A model generated the notes under the pieces. It did no database searches. It worked only from the letters and a program-made list of their open reading frames with translations, and was not told where the DNA came from. From Andrena cerasifolii (Eukaryota > Arthropoda > Insecta > Hymenoptera > Andrenidae), in the NCBI RefSeq assembly GCF_050908995.1, contig NC_135121.1, forward strand, positions 7,688,001 to 7,752,000: 64,000 nt of DNA, in the 5' to 3' direction. The translations under genes were made by a program, and so were the position numbers. Shown piece after piece: positions 13,359 through 26,636 of this stretch (the first letter of the stretch is position 1; every line of letters begins with the position of its first letter).

Positions 13359-14955
13359 TGGCCAGAGGGAGGACAAGACCCACGGCGGAAGGTTAGGCGA
13401 TTCCAGCAGCGAGAGCGGCGACGAGGCGAAGAGGCAAGCAGTCGGTCAGCAACAGCCCACCCAGCCCTCCTCGTGCGCGGTCCAACAGCAGCAGCAGCAA
13501 CAACAACAGCAGATGGTGGAGCATCAGCAGACGTCGAGCATGTACCAGCTACCGCCCCCAGTCTCCGTCTCCAGCCCTCACTCGTACCACCAGGGTCACG
13601 GCTCCACCTTGAGCCATCCCCACACGCCGACGCACCACATGCAGCACCACGACACAGGCAGCGAGAGCGGCGACGACAAACGGAACGTTCATCATCAGCT
13701 GCAGCATCATCTCCAGGTCGGTGCTCACGGTACTCACGGCTTGGTACATCCCACGGCAACCCTGCCGCCGCCACCACCCAGCTGCGCCCAGCAGAAGAGC
13801 CAGTTAGACTATATGCAGTACTATAGTCCACAGGTATAGTGAACCGTCAAATAATCAGGGAGGGGGAGGGGGTGTGGTTTCTGGTGGAGGGATTCTGACT
13901 CTGGTATACCAACTCTGAGCTTCAATTTTTTGGCATCCGGGGAGGTCTTCTATCTATACGTGGGAATGGGCTTCAGACGCTTGAGGCCAAATGGGGATTT
14001 GGTAGCAAGTAGAAGCACGGAAGTGATAGTAAAAGTTGCACCTAAGTGGGTCGTTAAGAGACAACTTGTAGACTTAATGAAACTTTCCTCTATGCATGCT
14101 TATTTTGCTCGGCGATAGAATAGAAAGATTGATATAGGGACCATTTTCTCACGAAAAGGGATTAAGCCTATGAGCGGCTTATATGGAAGATCGACTTTCC
14201 CCTTATCCATCAGCTAGTACCCCGTCGACCATTTCTATCTCCGTAGGAAGAATACACAGTACACACACTCGAAAAAAACAAACCACGCAAGCACAAGCCC
14301 CGGAATTAACGTGAAAACTTCTCTGTAGACACTAGCAAGTGGAGGAAGCTGAATCTAGTGTCTACAGAGAAGTTTTCACGTTTTCACAATTTACAGCACA
14401 TGGAGGAAACTGAATTTAAATTTCGCCAACCCGAAGATACGGTCTGTGGTACACTGCTACGAATCCGTCAGGTACGACCGAGGAACCAGCCGTCGTCACT
14501 TCCTAATCCATTCTCCGATCAGTCTCCAATCCTGACCCTATCCACGACTCTCTGAAACGAACGTTTATCCGAGTCCCACGAAGCATGGACACCAACCCCT
14601 GTCTTCCGTCGTTTTCACCAGGGTGGAGCGCTTCCTGCATTCAAAGTCCGCTTGTTGTTTTCTGCTGCAGGACTATCTGATCGGCACGCCGACCTCGGCG
14701 GACCTGCAGAAGTCCCTCCCGCACACGGCCACGTCGATGCAGATGGGTGCTATAGCGCCATCCATGGGCGGACTGAGCCCGATGGGCCCGTCGACGATGC
14801 TCCCGAACACGATGCAGGGCGTGAACACGATGAACAGCATGTCGATGAACGGCATGGGCATGGGCGCGTACCAGGGCATGGGCTCGATGGGCATGTCCAC
14901 GTCCCACGGCAGTTATCACAGCGGCCTAGTGCTGGGCGACTACCACTCGTTGTGA
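13359..14955 (+). CDS. Last two coding exons of a transcription-factor-like protein (His/Gln/Met-rich tail)
   Basis: Two exons join in phase 0. The first is 13359-13833 (475 nt, acceptor ctgttacag, donor CAG|GTATAG). The second is 14671-14955 (acceptor tctgctgcag, stop TGA at 14953-14955). The first exon starts with one base that completes a codon from an upstream exon (phase 2), so the gene continues 5' and only the last 252 or so residues are seen. Exon A holds an acidic-serine motif (SSSESGDEAKR), ten glutamines, a His/Ser/Pro-rich stretch, a second copy of the acidic motif (GSESGDDKRN), a proline run and a Tyr-rich end (DYMQYYSPQ). Exon B starts DYLIGTPTSADLQ and becomes very Met/Gly/Ser-rich, ending GDYHSL. 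Such tails are typical of insect homeodomain and other developmental transcription factors, where they act as disordered activation or cofactor surfaces. No DNA-binding domain lies in the visible part, so I cannot name the family. If the intron is retained, translation stops at once (CAG GTA TAG). Confidence 0.8.
13834..14670 (+). other. Last intron of the transcription-factor-like gene
   Basis: This 837-bp GT-AG intron separates the two coding exons. It has no supported coding exon. Its most notable content is a perfect long hairpin at 14308-14382, followed by a short imperfect direct repeat (around 14339 and 14399, core ggaggaarctgaat). Confidence 0.75.
14308..14382. repeat. Perfect 28-bp inverted repeat with 19-nt loop inside an intron
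   Basis: The left arm 14308-14335 and right arm 14355-14382 are exact reverse complements over 28 bp, with loop 14336-14354. The arms read through aacgtgaaaacttctc and its complement. Transcribed, this would form one stem with no bulge. A natural microRNA precursor usually has mismatches, so a hairpin-siRNA-like structure or a recent template-switch mutation is as likely. The near-repeat of the loop sequence just 3' of the right arm favours a template-switch origin. Confidence 0.9.
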
Positions 14956-16211
14956 CCCTGGGCCCCGGGCAGCCAGGGCAAGAGGAGCCAAGAGAAGACA
15001 TAATCGGAGGCGCTCGTCTCGGCTCGTATTGGGATGCGCGCGCGAACCTCGGGTCCGTGGAACGCTGTCGAGGCCGCTCGAGAGACGTTCGACTACCGCG
15101 CGCGCACCCCGGACACCGACCCCCCAACACCTTTCCTGCTCGGAGGATGTAGGTAAATTTAGAGAGAAGTTTTCTTGTAGAGAACGTTAGCTCGCAGATC
15201 CCTATCCCCCCGATCGATGGATCCTAGAACACTCGAGTAAGACCGCGTCGCGATTCTCGCGGCATCCTGTCGATATTGCCGCGCGTATACAGACGAACGG
15301 CATTACGTTCGTACGCTGCCGTTCGATCTCCCTGGATTTTCGAACGTAGAAGATCGCAGCGGGGACGTTTGCGGGGCGTTGAAAGTGGGACGTCGGCGTA
15401 ATCTCGATCGAAGTGTGTTCTGCCTCGGTAGGATTCGGGGGCGCAGATCGTTGAGATCGTCTCGCAATCGCGCGTACAGTTGCGGCCGTCTTTGGGGGGC
15501 CCGGTGGCGCAGTGGTTCGCGCGCAACTGGGGGAGAATCGAGGCAGCAGGGAGACGCTTCCGGGTGAAATAGCAAAAGACATGTTTAGCATTTTTCTTTT
15601 CGCGTAGCGCGTTACGCGGCGACAAGGCAGAGCTCGTACACTTCCAGAAACACGGTTCCAACGGGCCCGTGTCTATTTTTCGCGGATCCATACCCAACCA
15701 CCCCCTCCCCCATCACTCCTTCTAATCTCGTAGCGTAACGCCTGGTACCGATGGTACCAGGAGCAAAGAGGGAGCGCATACGTTATTTACGGTTACCAGT
15801 AGTCGGCTCAGACCCCGTACAAGCCTCAGCGTGGCTGGCATCGCCTCTGCGAACCTCCGCGAACGTCGTGTTACGGTATCAATCTCTCTGGGCAGTCTCT
15901 TTTCTGGTTACACGCAGGGCCTTTGAGAAGTTGCCGGGAGAGGCGGTGGGGTAACTAGGGAACATCGATGACGGTCATTCGGATGAAAGTTTTGGGAGGA
16001 GGACAAAGCGAAATTGTAGAAGAATCTTGGAAAGATCTGGCCACTGAAGCGGCAGTACTATATTCTGGGGTGAAGTAATTGGAGAGTCAGTTGGTCAAAG
16101 TGACTGCAAGAAATTGATAGAGAATCCTAGGGACCCACGGTACCCACGAAATGGGTTTGAAACTCATTTGTTTTGTGCTAAATGTAGTTGGAAGTGTCTT
16201 TTACAGCAGTG

Positions 16212-16259
16212 GTCGAAAAGATGTGGTATCTACTTAAAAAAATCCCACACCTTTTCGAC
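16212..16259. repeat. Short hairpin in the region downstream of the transcription-factor-like gene
   Basis: gtcgaaaagatgtgg (16212-16226) pairs with ccacaccttttcgac (16245-16259) with one A-C mismatch and an 18-nt loop. It may lie in a long 3' UTR, but the transcript end is not known. Confidence 0.8.
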
Positions 16260-16834
16260 GTATTTGTATTTGTATTTTAAAGAACAGTGCGGTAGATTGA
16301 CTAATGATTTTACGACCCCTTTTTTATTCACTCTCGCGTGTTCTGTGTGTCCCTGGTAGTTTGGCTCCAAATTCTATTTCCTTTAAGGACACTTAGAGTA
16401 GAGCAGAACTTCCATAGTAGAGAGAAACTATATTTTTCCTTCAAATATTCAAATCTTTGGTCCAATTCATGGAATTATTCTCAAACTGGACACCCTCAAT
16501 TCCAGTACCTCTAATTCATTCCCTTTACAAGCGACAGACTCCCCCAAACAGCAAGGGAACCAAAACAGAAGAACCGCGACGAATAGGCGCAAGAAGTAAC
16601 ACGACCGACGTTGATGGTTCACCCATCGCATCCTCTGGGTGTGAAAGCAAGGCTGCCTAAAAGCCAGCTGAAAAGCAGAGAAAATAGGCGCCGATCCCTG
16701 AGGCGTGTACGGTTCCTGAGCCACCCGCTAATTAATTAACGTCGCTATAACGAACCACACACGCTCTTCACACACAATCTTCTTACACCGTACGCTTCTG
16801 TGTTTGTCCTGTGTACATATGTAGATAATACACA

Positions 16835-16884
16835 CACACACGTAACACATACACACACAGACACACACACACACACACACACAA
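16835..16884. repeat. (AC)n microsatellite
   Basis: Imperfect CA repeat in which a pure run of about 20 bp follows interrupted stretches. Stop-free frames here are a by-product of the repeat. Confidence 0.95.
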
Positions 16885-19800
16885 GAGACACATGCATTCG
16901 AGAGATGATTAAGTTAATCTCGTTTGTATTAGGCGAGCGTGTCGAGGCGCTTTCGAATCTAGCTCGCGGATCGCGATTTACTAGCATCCCCCTACCCCCG
17001 ACACGCTATATCGTTCGTGAAACGATCTTTATTTATCACCCTTGAACGGTCCCGTTCCGAGAGGTCGCGTCTCTGTCAATTCGCGATCTTTCGCCGTACC
17101 TGTGCTCGGGCTGTCCAAGAATTCGCACGTGGCCTCGGCTGGCTCGGTAAACGGAGCCCAGAGGATACCACTTGGAGCGGCACCTTCGGTAACAGCTAAA
17201 GGAACGGCGGAAAATAGTCTTAATCGGTTGGCAAGTGTTGGTGGATAGGAAGAAACGCGTAGATTCTGAATGGTATGCAAATTAGCTTGAGCAAAGCGAC
17301 GTTAGTAGGCGGAGCAGCTGTTTCCTGCCAACCAATTGCCGGGTGCCAATCTTTCCATCGCAAATAGAATCAGCAACACCTTCCGTGAACACGGTGGCTG
17401 TCTGCCGGTACTGGTGAATCATGAATTATACCGCTCCGAGTGGTCAGAGGCTGCGTCTGGGATGTGAATGAAATACACCGCTGAGAATAGTTGAGGGAGT
17501 TGTCTGGTCGGTGACAATCATTGATCGGTGAATTGTTCGAAGCGGTTTCGGGGGGACGGAAATTAGTGGCCGATATTGTTATACGAAGTGGACGCTGTTT
17601 CTTTGATTTCTCTTAAGTGGAAGCTATAGTTGCTATGAGCTGAATGTGGCTGGCCAGTGTTGCAGCATCGAGTAAGAGTGTGCATGCTCATTAGCAGTAA
17701 TTGTGCAGTTATTCCACGTACTAGGTCACACTGCTCTAGGACAATTTACACCAGGGAGACGGTGAATATTGTAATTCCTTTCGTTGCTGAGCTTTAGTTT
17801 ATTCAGAATCGAAGCTTTGTGAATTATCTTCAGCCTGGTTACTTGAATAAGAAGCAAGCTTTACTATTTATTATACTCTAAACAATGTATGAAAGATTGT
17901 AAAATAATCCAAGGAAAATTTTTCACATCTGGCCGGTAGCCCACTATTCACTAAGTACTCAACTATAGTAAAAGAAGAGCATCCCTCGAGATATCGAGCA
18001 ACTACTTCGAGTTATATAGTAAAACCTGAAAATGAGGCTTTCACCCCTGAACCATAATGGCCACCGCGATTCCCATTGCGAATTCTTGATCAGCGAGCAT
18101 ACAGAAACGCTAGGAAATCGGCTATCGCATCGCCACGAATAGCCGGCGCGGAGACGCGAGCCACGGTTCGAAGCAATCTCGCGCGCCTCTGTATAAGGTA
18201 AACACCGATCGTAGCTTAAGTTAGCCCTGTAAGTTATCATTTAGTCGCAGTTCGCAGTCTGTACATAGCAGTGAGAACGGGAGAGCGTGAAAATGCGAAA
18301 GGGTGACAGAGGAAAATGTGAGGAGCGAGCAAACGCGGAGGGACGATTGAGACTGAGAGAAAGGGGGACGAGAAGGGAAGAAGAGACGGCGCGGCGTGTC
18401 ACGCGAGAGGTGGCCGTGACTCAGGGGAGAGAAGAGCTATCGGCTCTCTATTCGAGGGGCATCTCTCGCGCGCGGATGCCCAGGGATATGTATTTCGTTG
18501 GCTGCGACATTGCCTTGTAAGATTCTTATCTAGGATGCTGAAGAGGGAGAAAAAAGGATTTCCCTTTAGAAAGAGTCCTCGGGACGAAACAGGGTAAGAA
18601 AGTGGGAGAGGGGGAAAGGAGTAAGAAGAGGAAACTATAACGTATAACGAGAGAGGACCGAGCGAGGCGGTTTTCTGTAGAATTTTACATCCTCGACTCT
18701 TAGCAGCACCGAACTCTCGCGCCAACCGACAGACGAGAAAACCGTGACTGGCTGAGCAAGCCATTTTCAGGAATATTCTTCTCTTTTCCTCAGTTTTTAT
18801 TCATCTATCTCTAATCAATCCTGGGCCCTGTAGTTGGCACACACTGCTCAAGCTTCTGGGGGGAATTCGTAATCGAGACGCGGATCTTTTAAATCGTTTC
18901 TACAATCCAGGGGATTTCTTGAGGAGCCTATTTACGTTTTTAATCGATATTACATGCTATATTTCATTTTAAATTGTTTTCGAGGCGATAAGTGTCTGAT
19001 TGCAAGCCAGCTGGTGGTAATGCTTCGATACTAGATCGCCGCAACCTCCAATCTTGTTCACCGCCGCCCCCATAGGCTTGGCGCGAAGAGGCAGTTCTAA
19101 GTACAGGCCCAGTGTTGCACTATTATTGCATTGGTGAAAAGATCAGGCATATATGTTTCGTGTTTCGTTGTTTATGCACGGTAGGCAGATATTATTAAAC
19201 TGTCGCGCAGCGTTTCTTTTCGGTATTTCGTTCGTGATTTTTATAATCCATCGACGACCACGGGTCAATACGTTTCGATTCACGCACAATCTAAGCTTCG
19301 TACGCCACATTATACACGTACACTTTGTTACCAGGCCTGCACGTTTGCGACACATTCACGAAAGCTGCACTCGAACATGGTTTGGGGCGAGCCTCGAGGA
19401 TATTTCTCTTCTTTGATAATTTTTATCAAATTTTAGATCCGCGCTGTATTTTCTTTTCTTTATCGATCGATACCAATCTTAAAGATTACGCGAACCTACC
19501 CCGTAAAGGGGGGTAGAATCATGCCAAGCAGTTTAAGTCCGGGGCAAACTTTTATCGCGAACTATGCACACAGTTTTAGAGACCTTATTCTCGTTCTATG
19601 TAATCAAGTTTTACGAAAGATCGATCACCGTTTTGTTTATATTCTGTTTTTTATTTCGTCCGAATGCACTTCGATACGTAATCGTGTTTTTATATAAAAC
19701 TCTACTAGACTCTGCTAAATGTAGACCCAAATGTGGTACCCAGACTTCTAATCAGCAGTGTAGCTTTTATCACAGTTACGAATCATGTTGAGGGAGCACG

Positions 19801-20389
19801 TCGACGGTAGAGCAAGGACGGCGTACAAATAAACCGCAGCACAATATAAAGCTTCTCTGTCCATTCGAATCCGAAATTCGGCGTTCCAAATATTTAATGA
19901 AACGACCATTCGATGGTCAATCGCAATGAAACATCACGAATCGTTTAGCACAAATTGTCCAGTCACAATAACCAGCTTCCAGTTAAAGGAGAGAGCATCA
20001 GGGACGCGGGAGGCCGCGCGAGATGAAATGAGTTATTAAATCGAGGAAACGTACGTACACGAATAGGGACACACGTCAGAACACAGAAAAATGCTCCGCG
20101 ACACGAGGGACGATCGACTAAATAACCCGCAGAGTTCTTCCCAGCTTCTTCTAATTCGTGTATCTTAGCGGAGGAGCCTAACGTTGCACAACTAACTAAG
20201 GAGAGATTGCTAAGAGAAGCAGATACAGAGAGAAAGGGAGCGAGAGCGAGGGAGAGAATGAATGGTATTATCGCGTATGAGTGTGAATGGCGGCGAAACG
20301 AAATGGGAGGCATGATAGACAAGTAAGAAGATCACCGATGTACGATCGAACTGTAATCGAGTAAAGTTGATGTTATTTAAAGTAATAAA

Positions 20390-23300
20390 AGGAAACTATT
20401 ATATACGTTGACGTGCGTGCATCCTTACACACGTTATCCCGCACACCGTGGATCCTTCGCGGCGAGAAGACTCATATTCCATCAGTACGCCTCGGAAAAA
20501 AGAATTTCATTTAGAAGAACGTTAACGCTCACATTGGCCAATCCCTGCATTCATTCTACAAAGGATATCTTTTCCGGAAATCATATCTACAAGGGACTAA
20601 GATTGGCAGCTTTTCACGTTCTACTTAAAAGTCACAGAAGAATATAGAATTAGTGATAGTGGTTCTGAGAGAAGGCGATGTCACGTACATGTGACATCAG
20701 ACAGAATTTTACAAATTAGCCAGCCCTAGGATCACAAGGAAGAAGCTGTACCCAGAATCTTTGACAGTTTGAGTAGCGTCGGCGCGTTTTCACGAGGATA
20801 TTTTCTGAAAAGGATCGAATGCATTGTCCAAGAGTCTCCGAATGTTTACTTTGAAAAAAAAACCGAGCAAGGTCTGGCTCTGCATCGCTTAACCCTTGTA
20901 CAGCGAATGCAGGGTGCATTTGGACTTATTCTAAATATCAAACTACAGGACTCACTTGTTGGAAAAGGCGGGAATTTTATATAACAAAATGGGAGACTAA
21001 TTTGAAAGGTTATCACGAGGGGTATACGAATGAAATTATGGGACAAAATGTTCAAGCTATCCGACGTTGAAGAGTTAAGGGCCCCTTTTTTCAAAACACC
21101 TGCTCCACTAAAATGAGTGTTAACCCTGGTAGAGTCTCCACTTCGCCTATGCTTCGAAGTGTATTTAAATTCTCTGTATCCCTTTCAGAATCAGAAGAGT
21201 TTCTAAAGAAGTGAATCCATGAGTGGGTAAGAAAAGAGTTTCAAGTAGTCTACTGGTTAACCTAACGCTCACGAGATAATTGAAGCTAATTTCCCATGAT
21301 TTTATTTAAACAAACCGTGGAGGTTTTGAGAAAATCGGCTTCCTTGTGGGAGGGGAAAGGGGCACCGTTGACGAAACTACCTGCAGCAGCTCAGAAAGAT
21401 CGTCGAGCGATACGCGGCGAGTAATTATTTGAAAACGAGCATCGGTCCAGTTCTATTAGCTCTCTATCAGCGATCGTCGATGACAGATAAGGTCGGCCCG
21501 CCCTTTGTGTCGATATTTGCCGGTTTGGGCGCGTAACATGGGCCCCTTGTCTATCCATAGAGCGCTGGACGATCCTGAGGAAGAGCATCTGGCTCTTCCA
21601 CGTGACCCGATCTCTTTGTGCCCGAGCGCAACGTCTTCTTGTTCCTCCTATCCGTCGATCGTCACGCTCCCTGAGCCTCTTCAAATTAACAGCGTATAAA
21701 CAGTAACAAAGGGGGATGGGGTGGAGTTGATTTTCAGGGTGAAGAATAGGTTTCCTTTTTTTTTCAAAGACTGCTCAAAGAGGCTTTTCATCGGAGATCG
21801 ACGGGGGCTTTTGGAAACTACCGAATATTGGAGTAAGTGCAAGTGGAGTAAGTCTTGAGTAGTGCTCCTAAGATGGGGTATTTTGCTTCTGTTTTAATAT
21901 CGAAAGATGTGGAGTCTGTGCTTTTATTTCACTACTGGCAGATGATTTTAACAGAAAGTTCCCCTATGTTTCCTCCCCCCTTCTGGAGTACAAATTGATT
22001 TCATTACAACTAATTACTCGTCTAGTTTTAATTCCATTACTATCTTCTATAATATTGGGAAAATTGTAGGCAACACTGTGCTTCTTTGTGATTTCCTAAT
22101 AGACAAATGTTGACCTATTTTTAAGAGGAAGATCTGCACGGCTCTTTATACCTTCCTCCTGGATCGTGTTTGGCTTTTGGGATTTAGTGGATCCTAAAAA
22201 GTATCCAAAGATCCTTTAATCGGCTCCCTGGGCCGTCGAACGACTCCACTGTGTTCACGATTCCGATCCCTCCTCGGCTCGATCTTTTCCACGATCCATC
22301 AGCCGGGCGGAATAAGAGCAGTCGACGCATGCTCATCGGCCTGTTATAATTTCGGTTCTATTAGGCTCGTAGTGGGACCATAAGCCCCGAGGGGATTTCA
22401 AGAGATCGTAAAGTTAAGCCTGGACCCCACAGAGGTATATACCACCGTGCCTCTTGCACTGTGTACCATCACCTCTGTGGTAGTGTCGAAATACACGCGG
22501 CCTTTCGATGCTCTTTTTTACGTAGGATCTGCCAGTGGTACTTCCAGCAAAATACCCTATACACAATGTTCAGCATCCCGCATAATGATTCTCCGCGAAA
22601 TTCGCTTGCAACAAGTATCATGCCGAGGAAGGTAATTTATCAGAGCAGCTACATAAAAATTGTCACTGAAAAATTTAGTGACAATTGTGTGAATGGGACA
22701 TAAACAACTTTTCTCTTCCGCGTTGTTCAAGCCGTTCAGTTGCTACTTTATTCAATTAGAACAGTCAAAGGGTAAGGGGAAAAACATCTCACAAAACAGC
22801 TTCCCTGTGTAGAGTGGTGATTCGACAGTTCTGTAGTCCCAGTCGCCAACAACAAAGTCTGCTATAAATCGCAAAATCACGAAAAATGGACATTGCTCGT
22901 TTTGTCCCCTTACCGTTCAGTTGCGGTCAGCAGAATGTCGACATCGAGTTGTAAGCCTGTTCAGAATGAGTACAGCAATTTGGAGAAGTGAACTGTTCGT
23001 ACAGTGAGTATCACTGGTCTATATAGGCACGGAGTCTCGAGGGCCGCATAAAGGAGCGAAACCGACTGTGAAGAGGGTCCGTTCAGGGGTACACCGTCAA
23101 GTAGCATCTTGACACGGGGCTCACAATGGCTACTTGTTAGCTCAACGCGTCAACAGAGAAAGGAAAACGGTCCCTGGTCCCCCCCCGATCCCAGCTTTTC
23201 ATCGTCCAAATACACTTGTCAAGAATAGGAACACCTTTCGACATCGTGTATGAACTTCAACGCTTCTGCTGGACTTGCTATCAAAGATGAATCACACGAA

Positions 23301-26029
23301 TCTACAACCACGTCTACATTCCACATTCTCCAAGAGCCTTCCTCCCTTCACCCCTTAATTCCAAGGAACCCAACAGCAACTCGCAAGGCCTCCACGCCAG
23401 CGCGCTATCTCCCAAAGAAAACACTCGTCATAAAACTAATCAAACTGCCGACTTTGAAGACGCTCCATCGCAGAGCAGATACGTTACAAGCGATACACAG
23501 CTGTCGAGCAGAATTACCCCGACACAGTTTTCCCTTGGGTTGTCCCTCCTCGTTTCCTCTCCGCGGACGACTGTATTTAAAGTTTCGCACGGGGCCCGGC
23601 CTGTAACGCGCGCCCAGGGGGAGGCAGGTGCAGCGGGGCGGCAGAAAATCGCGAAGACACTTGGAAAATTGGAGGACGACCGTTTTGCGGGGCAACGGGG
23701 GCCCTCCCGTTGCCGAACAAGCCGGATAATAAGTTTGACGTGCGTTACAATGCAGTCATTACGCGCCGATAATGACGGGGCATTGAAGCGCGAACGGCCA
23801 AGGTGGATTGCAGTGCGGCAACGGGCCCCCATCGGCTGCATCTGTCCGGCCGACAATGGACGCCACGTTGCGCCACCCTGCGAATCGTTACGCGGAAATT
23901 AATGATGCCTCGCCCGACGTCGATGCCTCGTCAAAGTTGCATCCCCCCGGCGGCGGGGACGCTCGCGACCGCGATCGATTATCGAGCGCGGCGGAAATAA
24001 TAGATTCCGGTGGATGCCGCCGCGGTAATCGTATCAATACCGGCGACAGGGTAATCGTATTATAAATTAGAAGTTTGTCAGACGATTGGAGATTTTAGAC
24101 GGGGCTTTGTAACGATAATTGGGAGTAATATTTTATACCGGGGAATCTGTTATGCGCGAGGTAGTAACACCTGGTGCGTATATTCGAGGAATCTGGGGAT
24201 GAAGGGTACGATTCCTCGGGGCACGTCGGAGACATGCATACTAGCTCTGTTAGATATTCTGAGACACGGAGTATTATGAATTGAAAGAAGGATAGGTAAT
24301 CGAGGACGGTAACGATCGTTTCGAACATCCTGCAGAAACCACTCCTGAGCGTTGAAGGGATTAATATGCAGGAGGAAGCAGTGGGAAATGGCCGTAGAGT
24401 AAACGTAAATGATAAGGGAGCTAGGGGGTCAGTGGTTCCAGGTGGCGATTTAAAGCGAGTCGATCGATTTGTCTGATATTTCTGCTGGCTGGTCGACGAC
24501 GGAGAGGGCGTAGGTGAAGGAACGGCTATTTACCAGGGCATCGGCGTAAATTACGACACCCGGGACGGGGGTTAAAGCGTTGCTCTACGCTTAGACCAGC
24601 GCGGCCGTGGTGGGGAGAGTGATTTCGAAGGGGGGAATATTTATGGGCAGACCGGCTGAAATTAATTTATGCAGCCGCATAGGCTGCCACGTAATTTATT
24701 CGCGGTGCCCGCGACGATCAGTCACTCTCTTCACTGGCTTTTGTGTGTAAGGAAATCCTTGCCCATTAGAAACGGCCACGAGGAGAGCCTTCCCTCCGCC
24801 TATACGCGATCCCTCTTTCTGTTTCTCTTCCACCGGCGCTCGATAGCCGGCCGCGTATACCTTCTGCCGCTGCCCCTTCCCCCCCTCGTGGAAGATCTAG
24901 AATCGTGACTGCTGGATCTATAGGTAAACGCAGGGGCATAGATCTGGGCACTGGTGTGTGATCTTGGACAGGTCAATTATAAGCTCCGAACTGGAGGATA
25001 AACTGTGCTCCGCGTTCTCTTCGTGATCGATCATTGTACTTAGAGATTCGGTGATACATTTCTTCGGCGTTACCCGTGCTTTCCTTTGTATCAGATGGAA
25101 GGCTTACTTTTGATCCATCGACAAGGGAACGCCGATGTTGATTCGTAAAAAGAGGTGCCATTCTTCTGTGTTTTTATACGCAAGGGATGATCAAGAAGTT
25201 AAAAGGTTATAGCATTTGAATCGCACTCTGCAGCAACTCTAACCTTCTGCTGTCTCAAATCAACCCTCCCAGTATCTGCCCAAAACAGCTGAGATTGCAA
25301 AACTGCAAGGATGCGGGAGGCAGGTCGCCGGCAAGGCCGCGAGGTCCTAACCCAGACCTTTAGCCTGCATCGAAGGGACGCAGGACTCCGAGAATCTGGA
25401 ATAGACGGAGCGGTTTCGGGAGCGAAGAGAGGAAGAGGATCGACACGGTGGGGCCCAGAGAAAGCGGGAGGGAGAGGGAAGAGGCCAGGATCTCCGCGGA
25501 GGATCTGCTGTGCACCCGCGTTATGATTTGTGGGGGCCCAGATCCTGATCCTGTCTGCCTGGAAGAGGGCACCCACGCTTTCCAGGAACCGCGTCCTCCT
25601 CGTGTGGACCGACCGGCCGGCGGGCGGAGGAGCAACGCGGTGGAAAAGGGCCACTAGGGGGGACTGGCCCGTGGTGGGACGAATGGAAGAGGAGGGGGAG
25701 GAAGGACGTCTTCGAGATCAGCCGACCCGATTAAACCGAGGGTGTAATGGACGGACTAATTTGTGAAATTTAAATTCCGTCCCCGACGTTTTACCGCGAG
25801 AGGCGAGCCGGTGCCTGGGGGACCTCGTCCACGAGATAAATCGCGACCCCCTCCTGGACTTCATAGAATCTTACGGGGACAATCGGGCGGATCTTTCTGG
25901 AAAATCGTAGGTGGGCAGGTTTCGCGCTACGAAGTGCTGGCTGTCCGTTTGCTCGCGCCGCGGTGGTATCTAGATTTGCATTTCGACTGGGGCGCTTTTA
26001 CCATTCTGCCTCGCTGTTTGTCGGATCGC
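20390..26029. other. No gene seen
   Basis: Unique sequence with GC-rich blocks at about 23,500-24,070 and 25,300-25,900. A small hairpin (ccacagaggt at 22427 with acctctgtgg at 22471) and another at 22658-22686 (aattgtcact, agtgacaatt) are present. No exon is supported. Confidence 0.45.
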
Positions 26030-26060
26030 TTAAGGGGGGTATGCCCGTTTGAACCCTCGG
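26030..26060. mobile_element. Possible TTAA-flanked end of the transposon carrying the broken transposase
   Basis: TTAA at 26030-26033 is followed by a G-run and ggtatgcccgtttgaa, the same layout (TTAA then GGGG) as the two fold-back elements at 60282-61732. It lies about 0.6 kb downstream of the transposase C-terminus. The opposite end was not found, probably because later insertions at 27865-28613 and 28682-29190 lie on that side. Confidence 0.35.
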
Positions 26061-26636
26061 AAAATGTGTGCATTTCGTGGATTTTTTTACAAGTCAACGG
26101 CTCGATGAAGATTTCCCGTTTTTTTACTATGTTTACATAGTATTGTGAACTGCTTATAAAAAAAGTTTCAGTTAAAAAACTATTGTTTTTCGGAAGTTAT
26201 GGATACATATCCGAAAGTCTCTCGATTTTAGACGGCTAAACGGTGGGCGTAAAAACAGCTGTATGCCGTGTCTGAATTAAAAAACAATAAATTCTTTCTA
26301 TAAAGTATGTCAATAGCTATCGTCCACCGGGGCCGATTTTGAAAATTTTGAAAAATAAAGAAATGGTGAGAGATCAAAGGTAAAGTTGCATTTTTCTAAG
26401 AGAAAATGCCACCTGTTTTCTTTATAAATAATAAACGGGGAATCGGAATAAAAGAAGCCCTCGATGGACGATGTGGAATCTTATTACGATCCTGCATGCA
26501 AAATTGGAAGTGAATTGTTTGAACGTAGCGCGAGTTTTTAGGCCCGCCGTAATGAAAAATATAGTTCCGAGAAAACAGCGTTTAAAGTTTTAACTGCGAT
26601 GCTTTGTTGATAAACTGTATTTTTCGTATCTCACAC

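Larger units (their letters stand above)
14956..20389 (+). other. Region 3' of the transcription-factor-like gene, possibly including a long 3' UTR
   Basis: No coding exon is supported. AT-rich parts at 16,100-16,900 and 19,100-20,390 look like UTR sequence and an AATAAA lies at 20384-20389, but GC-rich segments intervene. How far the transcript runs cannot be told from sequence alone. Confidence 0.25.

Noticed and set aside
15500..15570. tRNA-like A-box (tggcgcagtgg at 15505-15515) followed by ggttcgc
   Set aside because: No properly spaced B box and no cloverleaf could be drawn; at most a decayed tRNA-derived fragment.
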